In this document: piece by piece, positions 46,541 through 55,341 of the stretch
How positions within the stretch are numbered: the first letter of the stretch is position 1
Layout: each line of letters opens with the position of its first letter
Made by a program: the position numbers and the translations under genes
NCBI GenBank assembly: GCA_963783965.1
Contig: CAWAPQ010000003.1
Coordinates: 310,001 to 374,000 of the forward strand
Length of the DNA: 64,000 nucleotides
Origin: Bog-473 sp963783965
GTDB lineage: Bacteria > Actinomycetota > Acidimicrobiia > Acidimicrobiales > RAAP-2
Direction: 5' to 3'
Notes under the pieces: model-generated
Told to the model about the DNA's origin: nothing
What the model saw: only the letters and a program-made list of their open reading frames with translations
The model's database searches: none

Positions 46541-47716
46541 GTGCAATTCGAACTTCCCGACGAGCTTCTGGCGCTCCGCGATTCGGTCCGGCGCCTCGCG
46601 CAGGACAAGGTCAAGCCCCGGGCCCGCGCCATCGACAAGGAGTCGGTGTACCCGAGCGACATCTTCGATGCGTTCCGCGACGCCGGCCTCCTGGGCCTCT
46701 GCATCCCGGTCGAGTTCGGAGGATCCGGCGCGGGCATCCTCGGCCTGGCGCTGGCCATCGAGGAGGTGGCCAAGTACTCCAACACGGCGGCGTTGATGCT
46801 CCTGTTGACCCGGCTGCCCACGGGCCCGGTCATGATCGCGGGCACCGAGGAGCAGAAGCAGCGGTACCTGCCCGGGATCTGCGACGGCACGCTGCGGGCG
46901 GCGTTCGGGCTCTCCGAGCCCCAGGCGGGCAGCGACGTGATGGGGATGCGGACCCGGGGCGTGCCCGACGAGGGCTCCGCCGGCGGCTGGGTGCTCAACG
47001 GCACGAAGTGCTGGATGTCGGGCGTGCGCGAGGCGGACTGGTACACCGTGTTCGCCAAGACCAGCGATCCGACCAGCCGGGCCCACGACTCGGTCACCGC
47101 CTTCATCGTCGAGCGGGGCTTCGACGGGGTCGAGGTGGGCCGGACCGACCACAAAATGGGCGTGAAGGGAGTGGACACGGGCGAGCTGCTGCTGAGCGAC
47201 GTCCACGTGCCGGCCGAGAACGTCATCGGCGAGGTGGGCGGGTTCCGCCTGGCCATGCTCGGCCTCAACGCCATGCGCCCGATCGTGGCCGCCCGCGGCA
47301 TCGGGCTGGCCGAGGGCGCCCTCATGTACGCCACCGAGTACGTCCAACAGCGCGCCGCCTTCGGCAAGACCATCGCGGACTTCCAGGGGATCCAATGGGA
47401 GATCGCCAAGTGTGCCGTCGACATTGAGGCGGCCCGGTTGCTGACGTATCGAGCGGCCACCCTCGCCGACGAGGGCAAGTTCACCAAGGAGTACGTGCCC
47501 TACCTGTCCATGGCCAAGTACCACGCCACCGAGTTGGCGGTGCGCGCCTCGTCGCTGGCCGTCCAGCTCCTCGGCGCAGCGGGCTACATGGAGGACCACC
47601 CGACCGAGCAGTGGTACCGCGACGCCAAGCAGCTGACCATCGTCGAAGGCACCTCCCAGGTGCAGCTGGGCCTCATCGCGCGCGGCGTGCTCGACCGGGA
47701 CCTGTGGTGGGACTGA
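46541..47716 (+). CDS. Acyl-CoA dehydrogenase
   Basis: 391 residues from a GTG. Alpha-beta oxidation of acyl-CoA by FAD. Signature GLSEPQAGSDVMGMRTRG binds the flavin; NGTKCWMSGVREADWYTVFA follows; LAEGALMYATEYVQQRAAFG and the C-terminal EQWYRDAKQLTIVEGTSQVQ carry the conserved QW...EGT segment, where the catalytic Glu of short-chain enzymes lies (IVEGTSQVQ). Substrate length is unknown. The stop overlaps the trpD start. Confidence 0.9.
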   Translation: MQFELPDELLALRDSVRRLAQDKVKPRARAIDKESVYPSDIFDAFRDAGLLGLCIPVEFGGSGAGILGLALAIEEVAKYSNTAALMLLLTRLPTGPVMIAGTEEQKQRYLPGICDGTLRAAFGLSEPQAGSDVMGMRTRGVPDEGSAGGWVLNGTKCWMSGVREADWYTVFAKTSDPTSRAHDSVTAFIVERGFDGVEVGRTDHKMGVKGVDTGELLLSDVHVPAENVIGEVGGFRLAMLGLNAMRPIVAARGIGLAEGALMYATEYVQQRAAFGKTIADFQGIQWEIAKCAVDIEAARLLTYRAATLADEGKFTKEYVPYLSMAKYHATELAVRASSLAVQLLGAAGYMEDHPTEQWYRDAKQLTIVEGTSQVQLGLIARGVLDRDLWWD

Positions 47717-48771
47717 CCTGGCCCGAGGTCCTGGGCCGCCTGAGCCGCCGGGAGCCGCTCAGCGCGGCCGAGGCGGAGGAGACGCTGCAGATCGTCGTGG
47801 CGGGCGAGGCCACGCCGGCGCAGGTGGGTGCCTTCCTGGCCCTGTTGCACGCCAAGGGTGAGACGGCCGAGGAGGTCACCGGGCTGGCGCGGGCCATGGT
47901 CGACGCCGCCGTGCCCTGCCCGTTGGCGGAGCGGGATGCGGAGGCCGCGGTCGACCTCGTCGGGACGGGCGGCGACCGGCTGTCGAGCATCAACGTGACG
48001 ACGCTGGCCGCGTTCATCACGGCCGGGTGCGGCGTCCCCGTGTGCAAGCACGGCAACCGCGCCGCGTCGTCGTCGGTGGGGACGGCGGACGTCCTCGAGG
48101 CGCTCGGCGTGGCCATCGAACTGGGCCCCGAGGGCGTGGCCCGCTGCGTCACCGAGGCCGGCATGGGGTTCTGTTTCGCCCAGCGCTTCCACCCGGCCAT
48201 GCGCTACGTCGGACCCGTCCGCAAGGAGCTCGGTGTGCCGACCGTGTTCAACTTCCTCGGGCCCCTCATCAACCCGGCGCGTACCCGGCGCCAGCTGGTG
48301 GGCGTCAGCGACCCCTCCCTGGCCCCGATCATGGCGGGGGTCTTCGGGGCGACGGGGAGCCGCCACGCCTTGATCGTCCACGCCGACGACGGGCTCGACG
48401 AGCTGAGCGTGACCTCGCCCGCGACGGTCCTCCAGGTGCGCGGCGACGGCGCCGGTGACTTCGAGGTGACCGAGTGGCGGGTGGACCCTCAGGCCCTGGG
48501 CCTGGCTCCGGCGACGCTGGACGATCTGCGCGGTGGGGACGCTGCCTTCAACGCCGCGGTGATCCGCTCCGTGCTGGAGGGGGAGCAGGGAGCCCGGCGC
48601 GACATCGGGATCCTGAACGCGGCGGCCGCGCTCGTGGTGGCGGGACGGGTCGAGGAGCTGCAGGACGGGCTGGCGCTGGCGACCGACGCCATCGACAGCG
48701 GCCGGGCCGTCGGTGTGCTCGACGCACTCATCACGACGTCGCGAGAGGAGCTGCGGCGGCAGCCGGGCTGA
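47704..48771 (+). CDS. trpD: Anthranilate phosphoribosyltransferase
   Basis: Joins anthranilate and PRPP in tryptophan synthesis. 355 residues from GTG at 47704 (or 47707), overlapping the dehydrogenase stop. PRPP-binding DLVGTGGDRLSSINVTTLAA and KHGNRAASSSVGTADVLEAL are diagnostic; GFCFAQRFHPAMRYVGPVRK and VFNFLGPLINPA complete the active site. No other trp gene is nearby. The last 41 bases overlap the convergent kinase gene. Confidence 0.92.
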   Translation: MVGLTWPEVLGRLSRREPLSAAEAEETLQIVVAGEATPAQVGAFLALLHAKGETAEEVTGLARAMVDAAVPCPLAERDAEAAVDLVGTGGDRLSSINVTTLAAFITAGCGVPVCKHGNRAASSSVGTADVLEALGVAIELGPEGVARCVTEAGMGFCFAQRFHPAMRYVGPVRKELGVPTVFNFLGPLINPARTRRQLVGVSDPSLAPIMAGVFGATGSRHALIVHADDGLDELSVTSPATVLQVRGDGAGDFEVTEWRVDPQALGLAPATLDDLRGGDAAFNAAVIRSVLEGEQGARRDIGILNAAAALVVAGRVEELQDGLALATDAIDSGRAVGVLDALITTSREELRRQPG

Positions 48772-49756
48772 CCCGCCAGCTGCGGCCCGGCGCGTGGGAG
48801 TCCGGGTCCAGTGCCGGCGAGTCGGGGTGGCACAGCGCGAGGACGCAGCCGCCGAACCCACCGCCCGACATGCGGGCGCCGAGGACGCCGGGCTGACCGA
48901 GCAGGTGCTCGACCAGTTGGTCGACCGCCGGCACGGAGACCCTGTAGTCGTCGGCCAGGCTGCGCTGTCCCTCGGTCATGACGGCGCCCAGGGCGGCGAG
49001 GTTGCCGCGGGCCAGCAGGCGCTCGGCCTCTCGCACCCGGGCGCACTCGGTGATGACGTGGCGGGCCCGCCGCCGCAGCACGGGATCGCCGAGCGCGCTC
49101 AGGTCGCCGATTTCGCACTGGCCGAGCGGCCGGCCCAGGATCTGCTCGGCCCGCTCGCACTCGGCCCGCCGGTTGGCGTACGGCGTGTCGGTGAGGAGGC
49201 GGGGTGCCTCGCTGTGCACGATCACGAAGGCCGCCTCGTCCGGCACGGGCACCGCGTGGGTCTCCAAGGTGGCGAAGTCGATGTGCAGCGCGTGCCCGGC
49301 GGTGGCGCCGGCGATGGCCAGGGGATCGAGCAGGCCGACGTGGGCCCCGGCGCTGCGCTCGGCCTCCTGGCAGTCCCGGGCCAGCGCGAGCGGATCGGGG
49401 TCGTGGCCGAGGGCGAGCAGCAGCGCCACGGCGAAAGCGGCGCTCGAGGACAGGCCGGCACCGACCGGGAGCGTGCTGGTGACGCGGGTGACCCCGCCGC
49501 TCGGTGGGGGCTGCAGGCGCAGGAGTGCGGCTGCCAGGGCGGCGTGTGCGGGCACCGGGCTGGTGTCGCCCAGCATGATCTCGACGGGAGGACCGGGGAA
49601 TTGGTCCGAGTCGATCCCGAAGAGGAAGCTGCCGGGTTTCGGTTTGAAGGTCACGTCGGTGGCCAGCTCGATGGCCATGGGCAGGGACAGCCCGCCGTTG
49701 TAGTCGGTGTGGTCACCGATGATGGTCACTCGTCCAGGGGCGCGGGCGGCGGGCAC
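48731..49756 (-). CDS. galK: GHMP kinase, galactokinase-like
   Basis: 341 residues from a GTG. The N-terminal APGRVTIIGDHTDYNGGLSL is the galactokinase signature (catalytic Arg and substrate Glu/Asp), PVGAGLSSSAAFAVALLLAL the GHMP ATP loop, and LGARMSGGGFGGCVLALC the closing motif. It would phosphorylate galactose or a related sugar at C1. Glu of the usual GEHTDY is Asp here, a small deviation. Divergent from the CoA-transferase gene. Confidence 0.82.
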   Translation of the reverse strand: MPAARAPGRVTIIGDHTDYNGGLSLPMAIELATDVTFKPKPGSFLFGIDSDQFPGPPVEIMLGDTSPVPAHAALAAALLRLQPPPSGGVTRVTSTLPVGAGLSSSAAFAVALLLALGHDPDPLALARDCQEAERSAGAHVGLLDPLAIAGATAGHALHIDFATLETHAVPVPDEAAFVIVHSEAPRLLTDTPYANRRAECERAEQILGRPLGQCEIGDLSALGDPVLRRRARHVITECARVREAERLLARGNLAALGAVMTEGQRSLADDYRVSVPAVDQLVEHLLGQPGVLGARMSGGGFGGCVLALCHPDSPALDPDSHAPGRSWRVSPAAAAAPLATS

Positions 49757-49820
49757 GCCCCCAGCTTGGCCCAGGACGGTGGGCTTGACCGTCGTGGGCG
49801 GCGCGGGTCACGATCCTGCG

Positions 49821-50999
49821 ATGGCCGACCGCAGTGGACCGCTGAGCGGGATCAAGATCATTGAGCTGGCGGGCATCGGGCCGGCGCCCTACACCTGCAT
49901 GATGCTGGCCGACGCCGGCGCGCAGGTCCTGCGGCTGGAGCGGGCCGCCCCGGGCGCGGTCGAGCGGGCCGCGGATGGCACGGCCGCCGGCGCCGGGCCC
50001 TACTGGGATCTCCTCAACCGTTCGCGCCCCTCGGTCGGCATCGACCTCAAGAACCCCGACGCCGTCGAGCTGGTGCTCGGGCTCGTGGCCGACGCCGACG
50101 GGTTGATCGAGGGCTTCCGGCCCGGCGTGGCCGAGCGGCTGGGCGTCGGCCCCGATGCCTGTTTCGCGCGCAACCCGCGGTTGGTCTACGGGCGCATGAC
50201 GGGGTGGGGCCAGGAGGGGCCGCTGGCGTCGCGGGCCGGCCACGACATCGATTACATCGCCATCGGGGGCGCGCTGTGGTCACTGGGCCGGGCCGACGCG
50301 GCCCCGGTGCCGCCGCTGAACCTCGTGGGCGACTTCGGCGGCGGGGGGATGTTGCTGGCCTTCGGCATGGTCGCCGCCCTGCTCGAGTCGGCCCGATCGG
50401 GGGAGGGCCAGGTGGTCGACGCCGCCATGGTCGACGGCGCGGCGTCCCTCATGACGATGATCCACGCCTTTCACCTCGGTGGCATGTGGAACGAGCGGCG
50501 CGGGGCCAACATGCTCGACACGGGGGCGCCCTTCTACGAGGTCTACGAGACGGCGGACGGCCAGTGGATGGCGGCGGGCGGCATTGAGCGCCAGTTCTAC
50601 GCCGCGCTGCTCGAGGGCCTCGGCCTGGCGGGCGACGACTCGCTGCCGGACCAGCAGTCGCGGGAGGACTGGCCGGCCATGAAGGAGCGCTTCGCGGCGA
50701 TCTTCAAGACGAAGACGCGCGACGAGTGGACGGCCGTCTTCGAAGGGACGGACGCCTGTGTGGCGCCCGTGCTCTCACCGTGGGAGGCGCACGAGCACCC
50801 GCACAACGTGGCGCGGGGCACCTTCATAGAGGTGGACGGCGCCGTGCAGCCGGCGCCCGCGCCCCGCTTCTCCAAGACGCCGTCGGCCGTGTCGAAGCCC
50901 CCGTCGCCGCCCGGGGCGGACACCGTCTCGGGTCTCGTCGAGTGGGGCGTCGACGAGGACGTGGTGACGAAGCTGCGCGCCTCGGGGGCGTTGAGCTAG
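49821..50999 (+). CDS. Family III CoA transferase / alpha-methylacyl-CoA racemase
   Basis: 392 residues from the ATG at 49821. SGIKIIELAGIGPAPYTCMM start, LDLK-type binding (SVGIDLKNPDAVELV), LVYGRMTGWGQEGPLASRAG followed by HDIDYIAIGG with the catalytic His-Asp pair of racemases, and VVDAAMVDGAASLM. The GHDIDY form points to alpha-methylacyl-CoA racemase rather than a true CoA transferase. It would epimerise 2-methyl-branched acyl-CoAs before beta-oxidation, consistent with the dehydrogenase nearby. Confidence 0.85.
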   Translation: MADRSGPLSGIKIIELAGIGPAPYTCMMLADAGAQVLRLERAAPGAVERAADGTAAGAGPYWDLLNRSRPSVGIDLKNPDAVELVLGLVADADGLIEGFRPGVAERLGVGPDACFARNPRLVYGRMTGWGQEGPLASRAGHDIDYIAIGGALWSLGRADAAPVPPLNLVGDFGGGGMLLAFGMVAALLESARSGEGQVVDAAMVDGAASLMTMIHAFHLGGMWNERRGANMLDTGAPFYEVYETADGQWMAAGGIERQFYAALLEGLGLAGDDSLPDQQSREDWPAMKERFAAIFKTKTRDEWTAVFEGTDACVAPVLSPWEAHEHPHNVARGTFIEVDGAVQPAPAPRFSKTPSAVSKPPSPPGADTVSGLVEWGVDEDVVTKLRASGALS

Positions 51000-51011
51000 A
51001 CGCCGGACGCG

Positions 51012-51041
51012 GGAGGAGGGCCCCTTGCGGAGCCCTCCTCC
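51012..51041. terminator. Perfect GC hairpin between convergent genes
   Basis: Arms ggaggagggc (51012-51021) and gccctcctcc (51032-51041) with a 10-base loop, 12 bases after the racemase stop and 24 bases before the end of the convergent repeat protein. It can serve both directions; there is no long T run. Confidence 0.75.
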
Positions 51042-51064
51042 TTCGCAGTCCGCTCCCACCGAAC

Positions 51065-52465
51065 TCACATACCGAGACTCATCCCTGCGACATCGGTGAT
51101 GCCGAGGCCGCCCAGGCTGCCGTCGAAGCCGGCGTTGCCGTAGTTGAAGATGCCGCCGTCGGACGCCACGAACCAGTAGCCCCCTCCGTTGGGCGTGGGC
51201 GTCATGCCGACGATGGGCTCGTTCAGGTGGATGCTCCCGGTCGACCCGTAGAACTGGGCATTGCCGTAGGCGAAGATGCCGCCGTCGGAGGCCACGAACC
51301 AGTAGCCCCCTCCGTTCGGCGTCGGCGCCATGCCGACCACCGGCTGGTTCAGGTGGATGCTCCCGGTCGAGCCGTAGAACTGGGCGTCGCCGTAGGCGAA
51401 GATCCCGCCGTCCGACGCCACCAGCCAGTAGCCATGGCCGTCCGGCGTCGCCGCCATGCCGACGATCGGCTTGTTCAGGTGGATGCTCCCCGTCGAGCCG
51501 TAGAACTGGGCGTCGCCGTAGGCGAAGATCCCGCCGTCGGAGGCCACGAACCAGTACCCCTTGCCGTCGGGCGTCGACGCCATGCCCACCACGGGCTTGT
51601 TGAGGTGCAGGCTGCCCGTCGACCCGTAGAACTCGGCGTCGCCGCTGGCGTACACCCCGCCGTCGGAGCCGACCATCCAGTACCCGCCACCGTCAGGCGT
51701 CGGCGCCATGCCCACAATCGGAGCGTTCAGGTTGTAGTAGAAGGCTCCATTGAGGTACACGAGGTAGTTGTCGTTGCCGAACCCCGTCAGCTCGCCCTGC
51801 TGGCCGAACACGTAGTAGCCGCTGCCCGGGTCAGTCGGGACGATGTTGAAGGCGATGGTGCCCGAGATGTCGGTGGTCGGGGTGGTGCAGTCGAACTGGA
51901 TCCCCACGGCTTGCACCGGCGTCGCTCCGGACGTGAACACGTACTGGTCGAGTTCCGCCGCCGCCGAGTTGTCGGTACTCCCACCGGTTCCGATTCCGCA
52001 GGTCGTGCCATTGATCTGGATAGCCTGCGTCGTGCCCGGCCCGTAGACGTTGCCCGCGGTGAGCGGGGATGCACCCAGTGTGAAGGCTCCACCATTGCCC
52101 GAGCTTGGTCCCGCCCCGAACGTCATGCACAACGGTCCATTGGCCGCGTTGCAGTTGTCGTCGGTGGAGTAGACGGGCGATGTCGTCGTAAACGAGTACA
52201 CGGTGCCCACATCCGACGCGAGGTCGGTCACGATGATGTTGGTCAGCGTGAGCGGCGCCACATCGTGCGGGCGCTGGGCCAGCGAGGGTGACGCGGCAGG
52301 TTGTTCATGTGGATTGTGCGGCCCGAAGTTTCCGGCAGCGCTGCTCGCGCCCACGCCGACACCAAGGGTCAGCAACAACGTGGCCGTGGTCGCCGCCAGC
52401 ACAGCCGCCATCCGACGTGCTGCGTTTCCCGACACGACGCTCCTGTAGCGATGAAGCGCATGCAT
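51065..52465 (-). CDS. Secreted protein with 42-residue GYW/DGGIF repeats
   Basis: 466 residues. A signal peptide (about residues 18-44, AAVLAATTATLLLTLGVGVG then ASSAAG) leads to a 200-residue beta-rich domain with three or four cysteines. About five diverged copies of the 42-residue repeat follow (GYWFVASDGGIFAYGDAQFY, GS-TGSIHLNKPIVGMAATPDG). The repeats match those of the GH16 protein at 11473 but are diverged from one another. They may form a propeller-like surface module. Function is unknown. Confidence 0.78.
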   Translation of the reverse strand: MHALHRYRSVVSGNAARRMAAVLAATTATLLLTLGVGVGASSAAGNFGPHNPHEQPAASPSLAQRPHDVAPLTLTNIIVTDLASDVGTVYSFTTTSPVYSTDDNCNAANGPLCMTFGAGPSSGNGGAFTLGASPLTAGNVYGPGTTQAIQINGTTCGIGTGGSTDNSAAAELDQYVFTSGATPVQAVGIQFDCTTPTTDISGTIAFNIVPTDPGSGYYVFGQQGELTGFGNDNYLVYLNGAFYYNLNAPIVGMAPTPDGGGYWMVGSDGGVYASGDAEFYGSTGSLHLNKPVVGMASTPDGKGYWFVASDGGIFAYGDAQFYGSTGSIHLNKPIVGMAATPDGHGYWLVASDGGIFAYGDAQFYGSTGSIHLNQPVVGMAPTPNGGGYWFVASDGGIFAYGNAQFYGSTGSIHLNEPIVGMTPTPNGGGYWFVASDGGIFNYGNAGFDGSLGGLGITDVAGMSLGM

Positions 52466-52725
52466 GGCATCTCCCCTCTCTCGATGCCGTCACCCCCGCC
52501 GTGAACGCACCCACGTCACGGCACCCAAGCCATCTGGGTTGTCCGCACGGTAGCAGGATTGCAACGAAGGATGCGCAAGGCGCGTCGCAAAGTTCGCGGC
52601 GTCGCGTGCTTGTGCCTCAGGTCACATGGCGCGTGCGTGGGTTGCATGACCGGATGCACGCGTGCCCGTGCGGCGCGTGGGCTGACGCGCGCGCCGCTCC
52701 ACGCCGATGTGATTGCTGCGAACGG

Positions 52726-53394
52726 TCAGGGGCAAGCACCGAAGGGGTCGATCGGCGCGTCGGACGCACCGGCCATCACCAGTGAATTGGACGCCTCGTT
52801 CATGTACGCCTGCGGACAGGGATCGCTGATCGCGATGACCGCCGCGTTCGGACAGGCGGTGGCGTTCCTGAGGCACGTCATGGCCTCGTGGCCTTCGGCG
52901 TAGCCCGGGCATTCGACGGTGTAGCCCTTGGCGGCATAGGCCTGCAGGTAGGCCACCGCGGCCGCGCAGCCCCAGGCGGTGGCCTGACCGATCGGCGGCA
53001 CCACGGTCGGATCGGTCGCGGCGGGCGCGGGCGCGGCGGGCGGCGGTGCGGGGGCGGTGGCGACGGACGCGGGAGCGGTGACCGGGGCGGGCGCGGGCGC
53101 CGGTGCCGGCGGCGGAGCGGCCGCGACCGTCGTCGTGGTCGTCGTCGTCGGAGCGGGGGGAGGGGCCGGAGCGGGCCGGGCCGCGGTGATCGGCGTCGCG
53201 ACCGATGCCGCCATGCTCGCCGCCGCTTCGCTGAGGGCGGTGCGTTGCGCCTGCTCGGCCGCTCGTTGCGCCTGCTGCGGCGGCTGCGACGTCCCCGGAC
53301 CCGACGTGATCAGCAGCGCGGCCACCACGGCCATGACGGCGGGCAGAACGATCGGCACCAGCGTGTGCGGGCGCGTGCGAGCGACGGAAGACAA
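52726..53394 (-). CDS. Secreted Pro/Ala/Thr-rich protein with cysteine-rich C-terminal domain
   Basis: 222 residues. An N-terminal hydrophobic segment (VPIVLPAVMAVVAALLITSG) is followed by a low-complexity Ala/Pro/Thr region (about 60-130), likely a wall-spanning linker. A compact C-terminal domain has paired cysteines (WGCAAAVAYLQAYAAKGYTV, ECPGYAEGHEAMTCLRNATAC and ISDPCPQAYMNEASNS). I have seen this C-terminal pattern in other actinobacterial secreted proteins, but it has no assigned function. Codon usage matches the neighbours. Confidence 0.65.
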   Translation of the reverse strand: MSSVARTRPHTLVPIVLPAVMAVVAALLITSGPGTSQPPQQAQRAAEQAQRTALSEAAASMAASVATPITAARPAPAPPPAPTTTTTTTVAAAPPPAPAPAPAPVTAPASVATAPAPPPAAPAPAATDPTVVPPIGQATAWGCAAAVAYLQAYAAKGYTVECPGYAEGHEAMTCLRNATACPNAAVIAISDPCPQAYMNEASNSLVMAGASDAPIDPFGACP

Positions 53395-53705
53395 GACGGG
53401 GGCTCCTTCGGGGAGGGCTCTTGGGCGGAGAGCGACTGGCGTTGCCCTCAGCCGTTACCCACCACACCCCCGTTGGATGACAACAACCCGACAATCGCCC
53501 CAGAAACCCTCAGAACGCCACGGCAACAGGGGGCGCAGGCGTCGGGCGTTGTCGGCAACCGCAGACCTGAGAGCGATCGCCGCGCCGCAACGGCCGTGCG
53601 GGCGCCGTCCCGACGCGTCCGGCGGGGAGCGAGGAGGTCCACAACGCCCGTTGCGGAGAGGTCGGCCCGCCCCGAGGTCAGGTGGTGCCGGTCAGGTGGC
53701 GACCG
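53395..53705. other. Intergenic, no gene seen
   Basis: About 310 bases upstream of the secreted protein and downstream of the RAM-domain gene. Frames here are shadows. It presumably contains the secreted protein's promoter. Confidence 0.4.
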
Positions 53706-53942
53706 TCAGATCGTGACGACGGGGCACGTGATGGTGCGGGTGATGCCGTCGATCTGCTGCATGTCCCGCACGACCAAGCGGCCGAGGTCGTCCATGGACG
53801 TGGCCTCGGCGCGGGCGATCACGTCGTAGGGACCCGTGACGCCGTCGGCCACCAGCACGCCGGCGATGGCGCCGAGCTGCTGCGCGACCTGGGAGGCCTT
53901 GCCCACGTCGGTCTGAATCAGCACGTACGCATGGACGGTCAC
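53706..53942 (-). CDS. Stand-alone Lrp/AsnC ligand-binding (RAM) domain
   Basis: 78 residues from the GTG at 53942; the longer frame lacks similarity. VHAYVLIQTDVGKASQVAQQ, then VADGVTGPYDVIARAEATSM and VRDMQQIDGITRTITCPVV, is the ferredoxin-like RAM fold without a DNA-binding domain. Such proteins bind amino acids or regulate partner Lrp proteins. Divergent from the transporter gene, 28 bases apart. Confidence 0.8.
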   Translation of the reverse strand: MTVHAYVLIQTDVGKASQVAQQLGAIAGVLVADGVTGPYDVIARAEATSMDDLGRLVVRDMQQIDGITRTITCPVVTI

Positions 53943-53969
53943 GGCACACCGTACATTGGCCTGGTGGCG

Positions 53970-55334
53970 ATGTCCGCAAAGGTCGAGCAGTTCAAGGACA
54001 TGGCCCGACAGGCCCAGAAGGACCTGTTCGACCAGTCCCACCCCATCGGCCGGCTCTCGCTGGTCCAGTGCGCCATGCTCGGCGGCGACACGCTCATCAC
54101 GATTTCGCTGGCGGGCTCGCTGTTCTTCTCCATCTCACCGGACGCGGCCGACCACAAGGTGCTGCTGTACCTGCTCTTCACGCTGGCCCCCTTCGCCATC
54201 GTGTCGCCGCTGCTCGGGCCGCTGATCGACCGCAGCCGCGGGGCGCGCCGGGCCATGGTCGTCTCGTCCGCCATCGGGCGCGCCGTGCTCTGCCCCCTGA
54301 TGGCGCTGCACATCCACAGCCTGCTGCTCTTCCCCCTGGCCTTCCTCGTCCTCGTGTGCTCCAAGCTCTACCTCGTCACCAAGGGCGCGCTGGTGCCCGA
54401 GATGGCCGCCCTCACCGCGCCCGACGCGGAAGGGGAGCAGGCCGGGTACGCCACGCTCAACGCGCGGCTGACGCTGCTGGGCACGCTGGCCGGCTTCGTC
54501 GTCTCCGTGCCGGCCGTGATCCTCTACAAAATCGGGAGCTCGCCCGCCGTGCTCGTCCTGGCGACGCTGGTCTTCCTCGCCGCCGCGGTGGCCGGCGCCC
54601 GCCTGCCGGTGCTGTCGGGGGGCAAGGCGGAGCAGCTGTGGACCGACGAGGCGACCAAGGTCCGCGAGTACGGCCAGGCCGGGGCCGCGCACGACCGCGA
54701 GCAAGATCTGCTGCGGCTGCAGCCCATGGCCCACCCCGAGGTGATGCTGGGGTTGACCGCCATGTGCATTGTGCGCGGGCTGCAGGGCTTCATGATCTTC
54801 ATGCTGGCCTTCGGGCTGCGCCGCATGCACGGCGTCGGGCTGTACTGGTACGGCCTGATCCTGGCCGGGAGCGGCGCCGGGGCCATCGTCGGCCTCGTCC
54901 TCGTCGGCCGGTTGCGCAAGCGCCTCAACGAACAGCAGCTCCTGCTCTGCTCGCTGTGGCTCATCGCCGTTTCGGCCGCGGGCGTCGCCGTGTGGGGCAC
55001 GTTGTTCGCCCAGGTGGTCCTGGCGTTCATGGTGGGGCTCAGCGGTGCGGTGGCCCAACCCTCCTTCGACGCCATGACGCAGCGGCTCATCCCGTTGTCG
55101 GCGCAGGGCCGGGCCTTCGCCCGTTTCGGGATGCGCCAGCAACTGGTCTGGGTGATCGGCTCGCTGATCCCCCTCATCATTGTGTTCACGCTGCCCCAGG
55201 GCGACGCCACCATGGCGGTGCTGGCCGCGCTCGGCGGGCTGACCTACGTGTCGGGGCGCCGCGCCGCCCGGGCGCCGCGGATTGTGCAGCGCGACTACCG
55301 CAACCTCGGGGAAATCGGCGAAGCGGGCGGCTGA
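53970..55334 (+). CDS. Major facilitator superfamily transporter
   Basis: 454 residues with about 12 hydrophobic segments. The N-terminal cytoplasmic stretch (KVEQFKDMARQAQKDLFDQS) is followed by TLITISLAGSLFFSI, LLYLLFTLAPFAIVSPLLGP, the cytoplasmic loop LIDRSRGARRAMVV typical of MFS loop 2-3, and further helices in the C-terminal half beginning near HPEVMLGLTAMCIVRGLQGF. GTG at 53964 is an alternative start. Substrate is unknown. It is convergent with pckG, 7 bases apart. Confidence 0.78.
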   Translation: MSAKVEQFKDMARQAQKDLFDQSHPIGRLSLVQCAMLGGDTLITISLAGSLFFSISPDAADHKVLLYLLFTLAPFAIVSPLLGPLIDRSRGARRAMVVSSAIGRAVLCPLMALHIHSLLLFPLAFLVLVCSKLYLVTKGALVPEMAALTAPDAEGEQAGYATLNARLTLLGTLAGFVVSVPAVILYKIGSSPAVLVLATLVFLAAAVAGARLPVLSGGKAEQLWTDEATKVREYGQAGAAHDREQDLLRLQPMAHPEVMLGLTAMCIVRGLQGFMIFMLAFGLRRMHGVGLYWYGLILAGSGAGAIVGLVLVGRLRKRLNEQQLLLCSLWLIAVSAAGVAVWGTLFAQVVLAFMVGLSGAVAQPSFDAMTQRLIPLSAQGRAFARFGMRQQLVWVIGSLIPLIIVFTLPQGDATMAVLAALGGLTYVSGRRAARAPRIVQRDYRNLGEIGEAGG

Positions 55335-55341
55335 GCGCCGC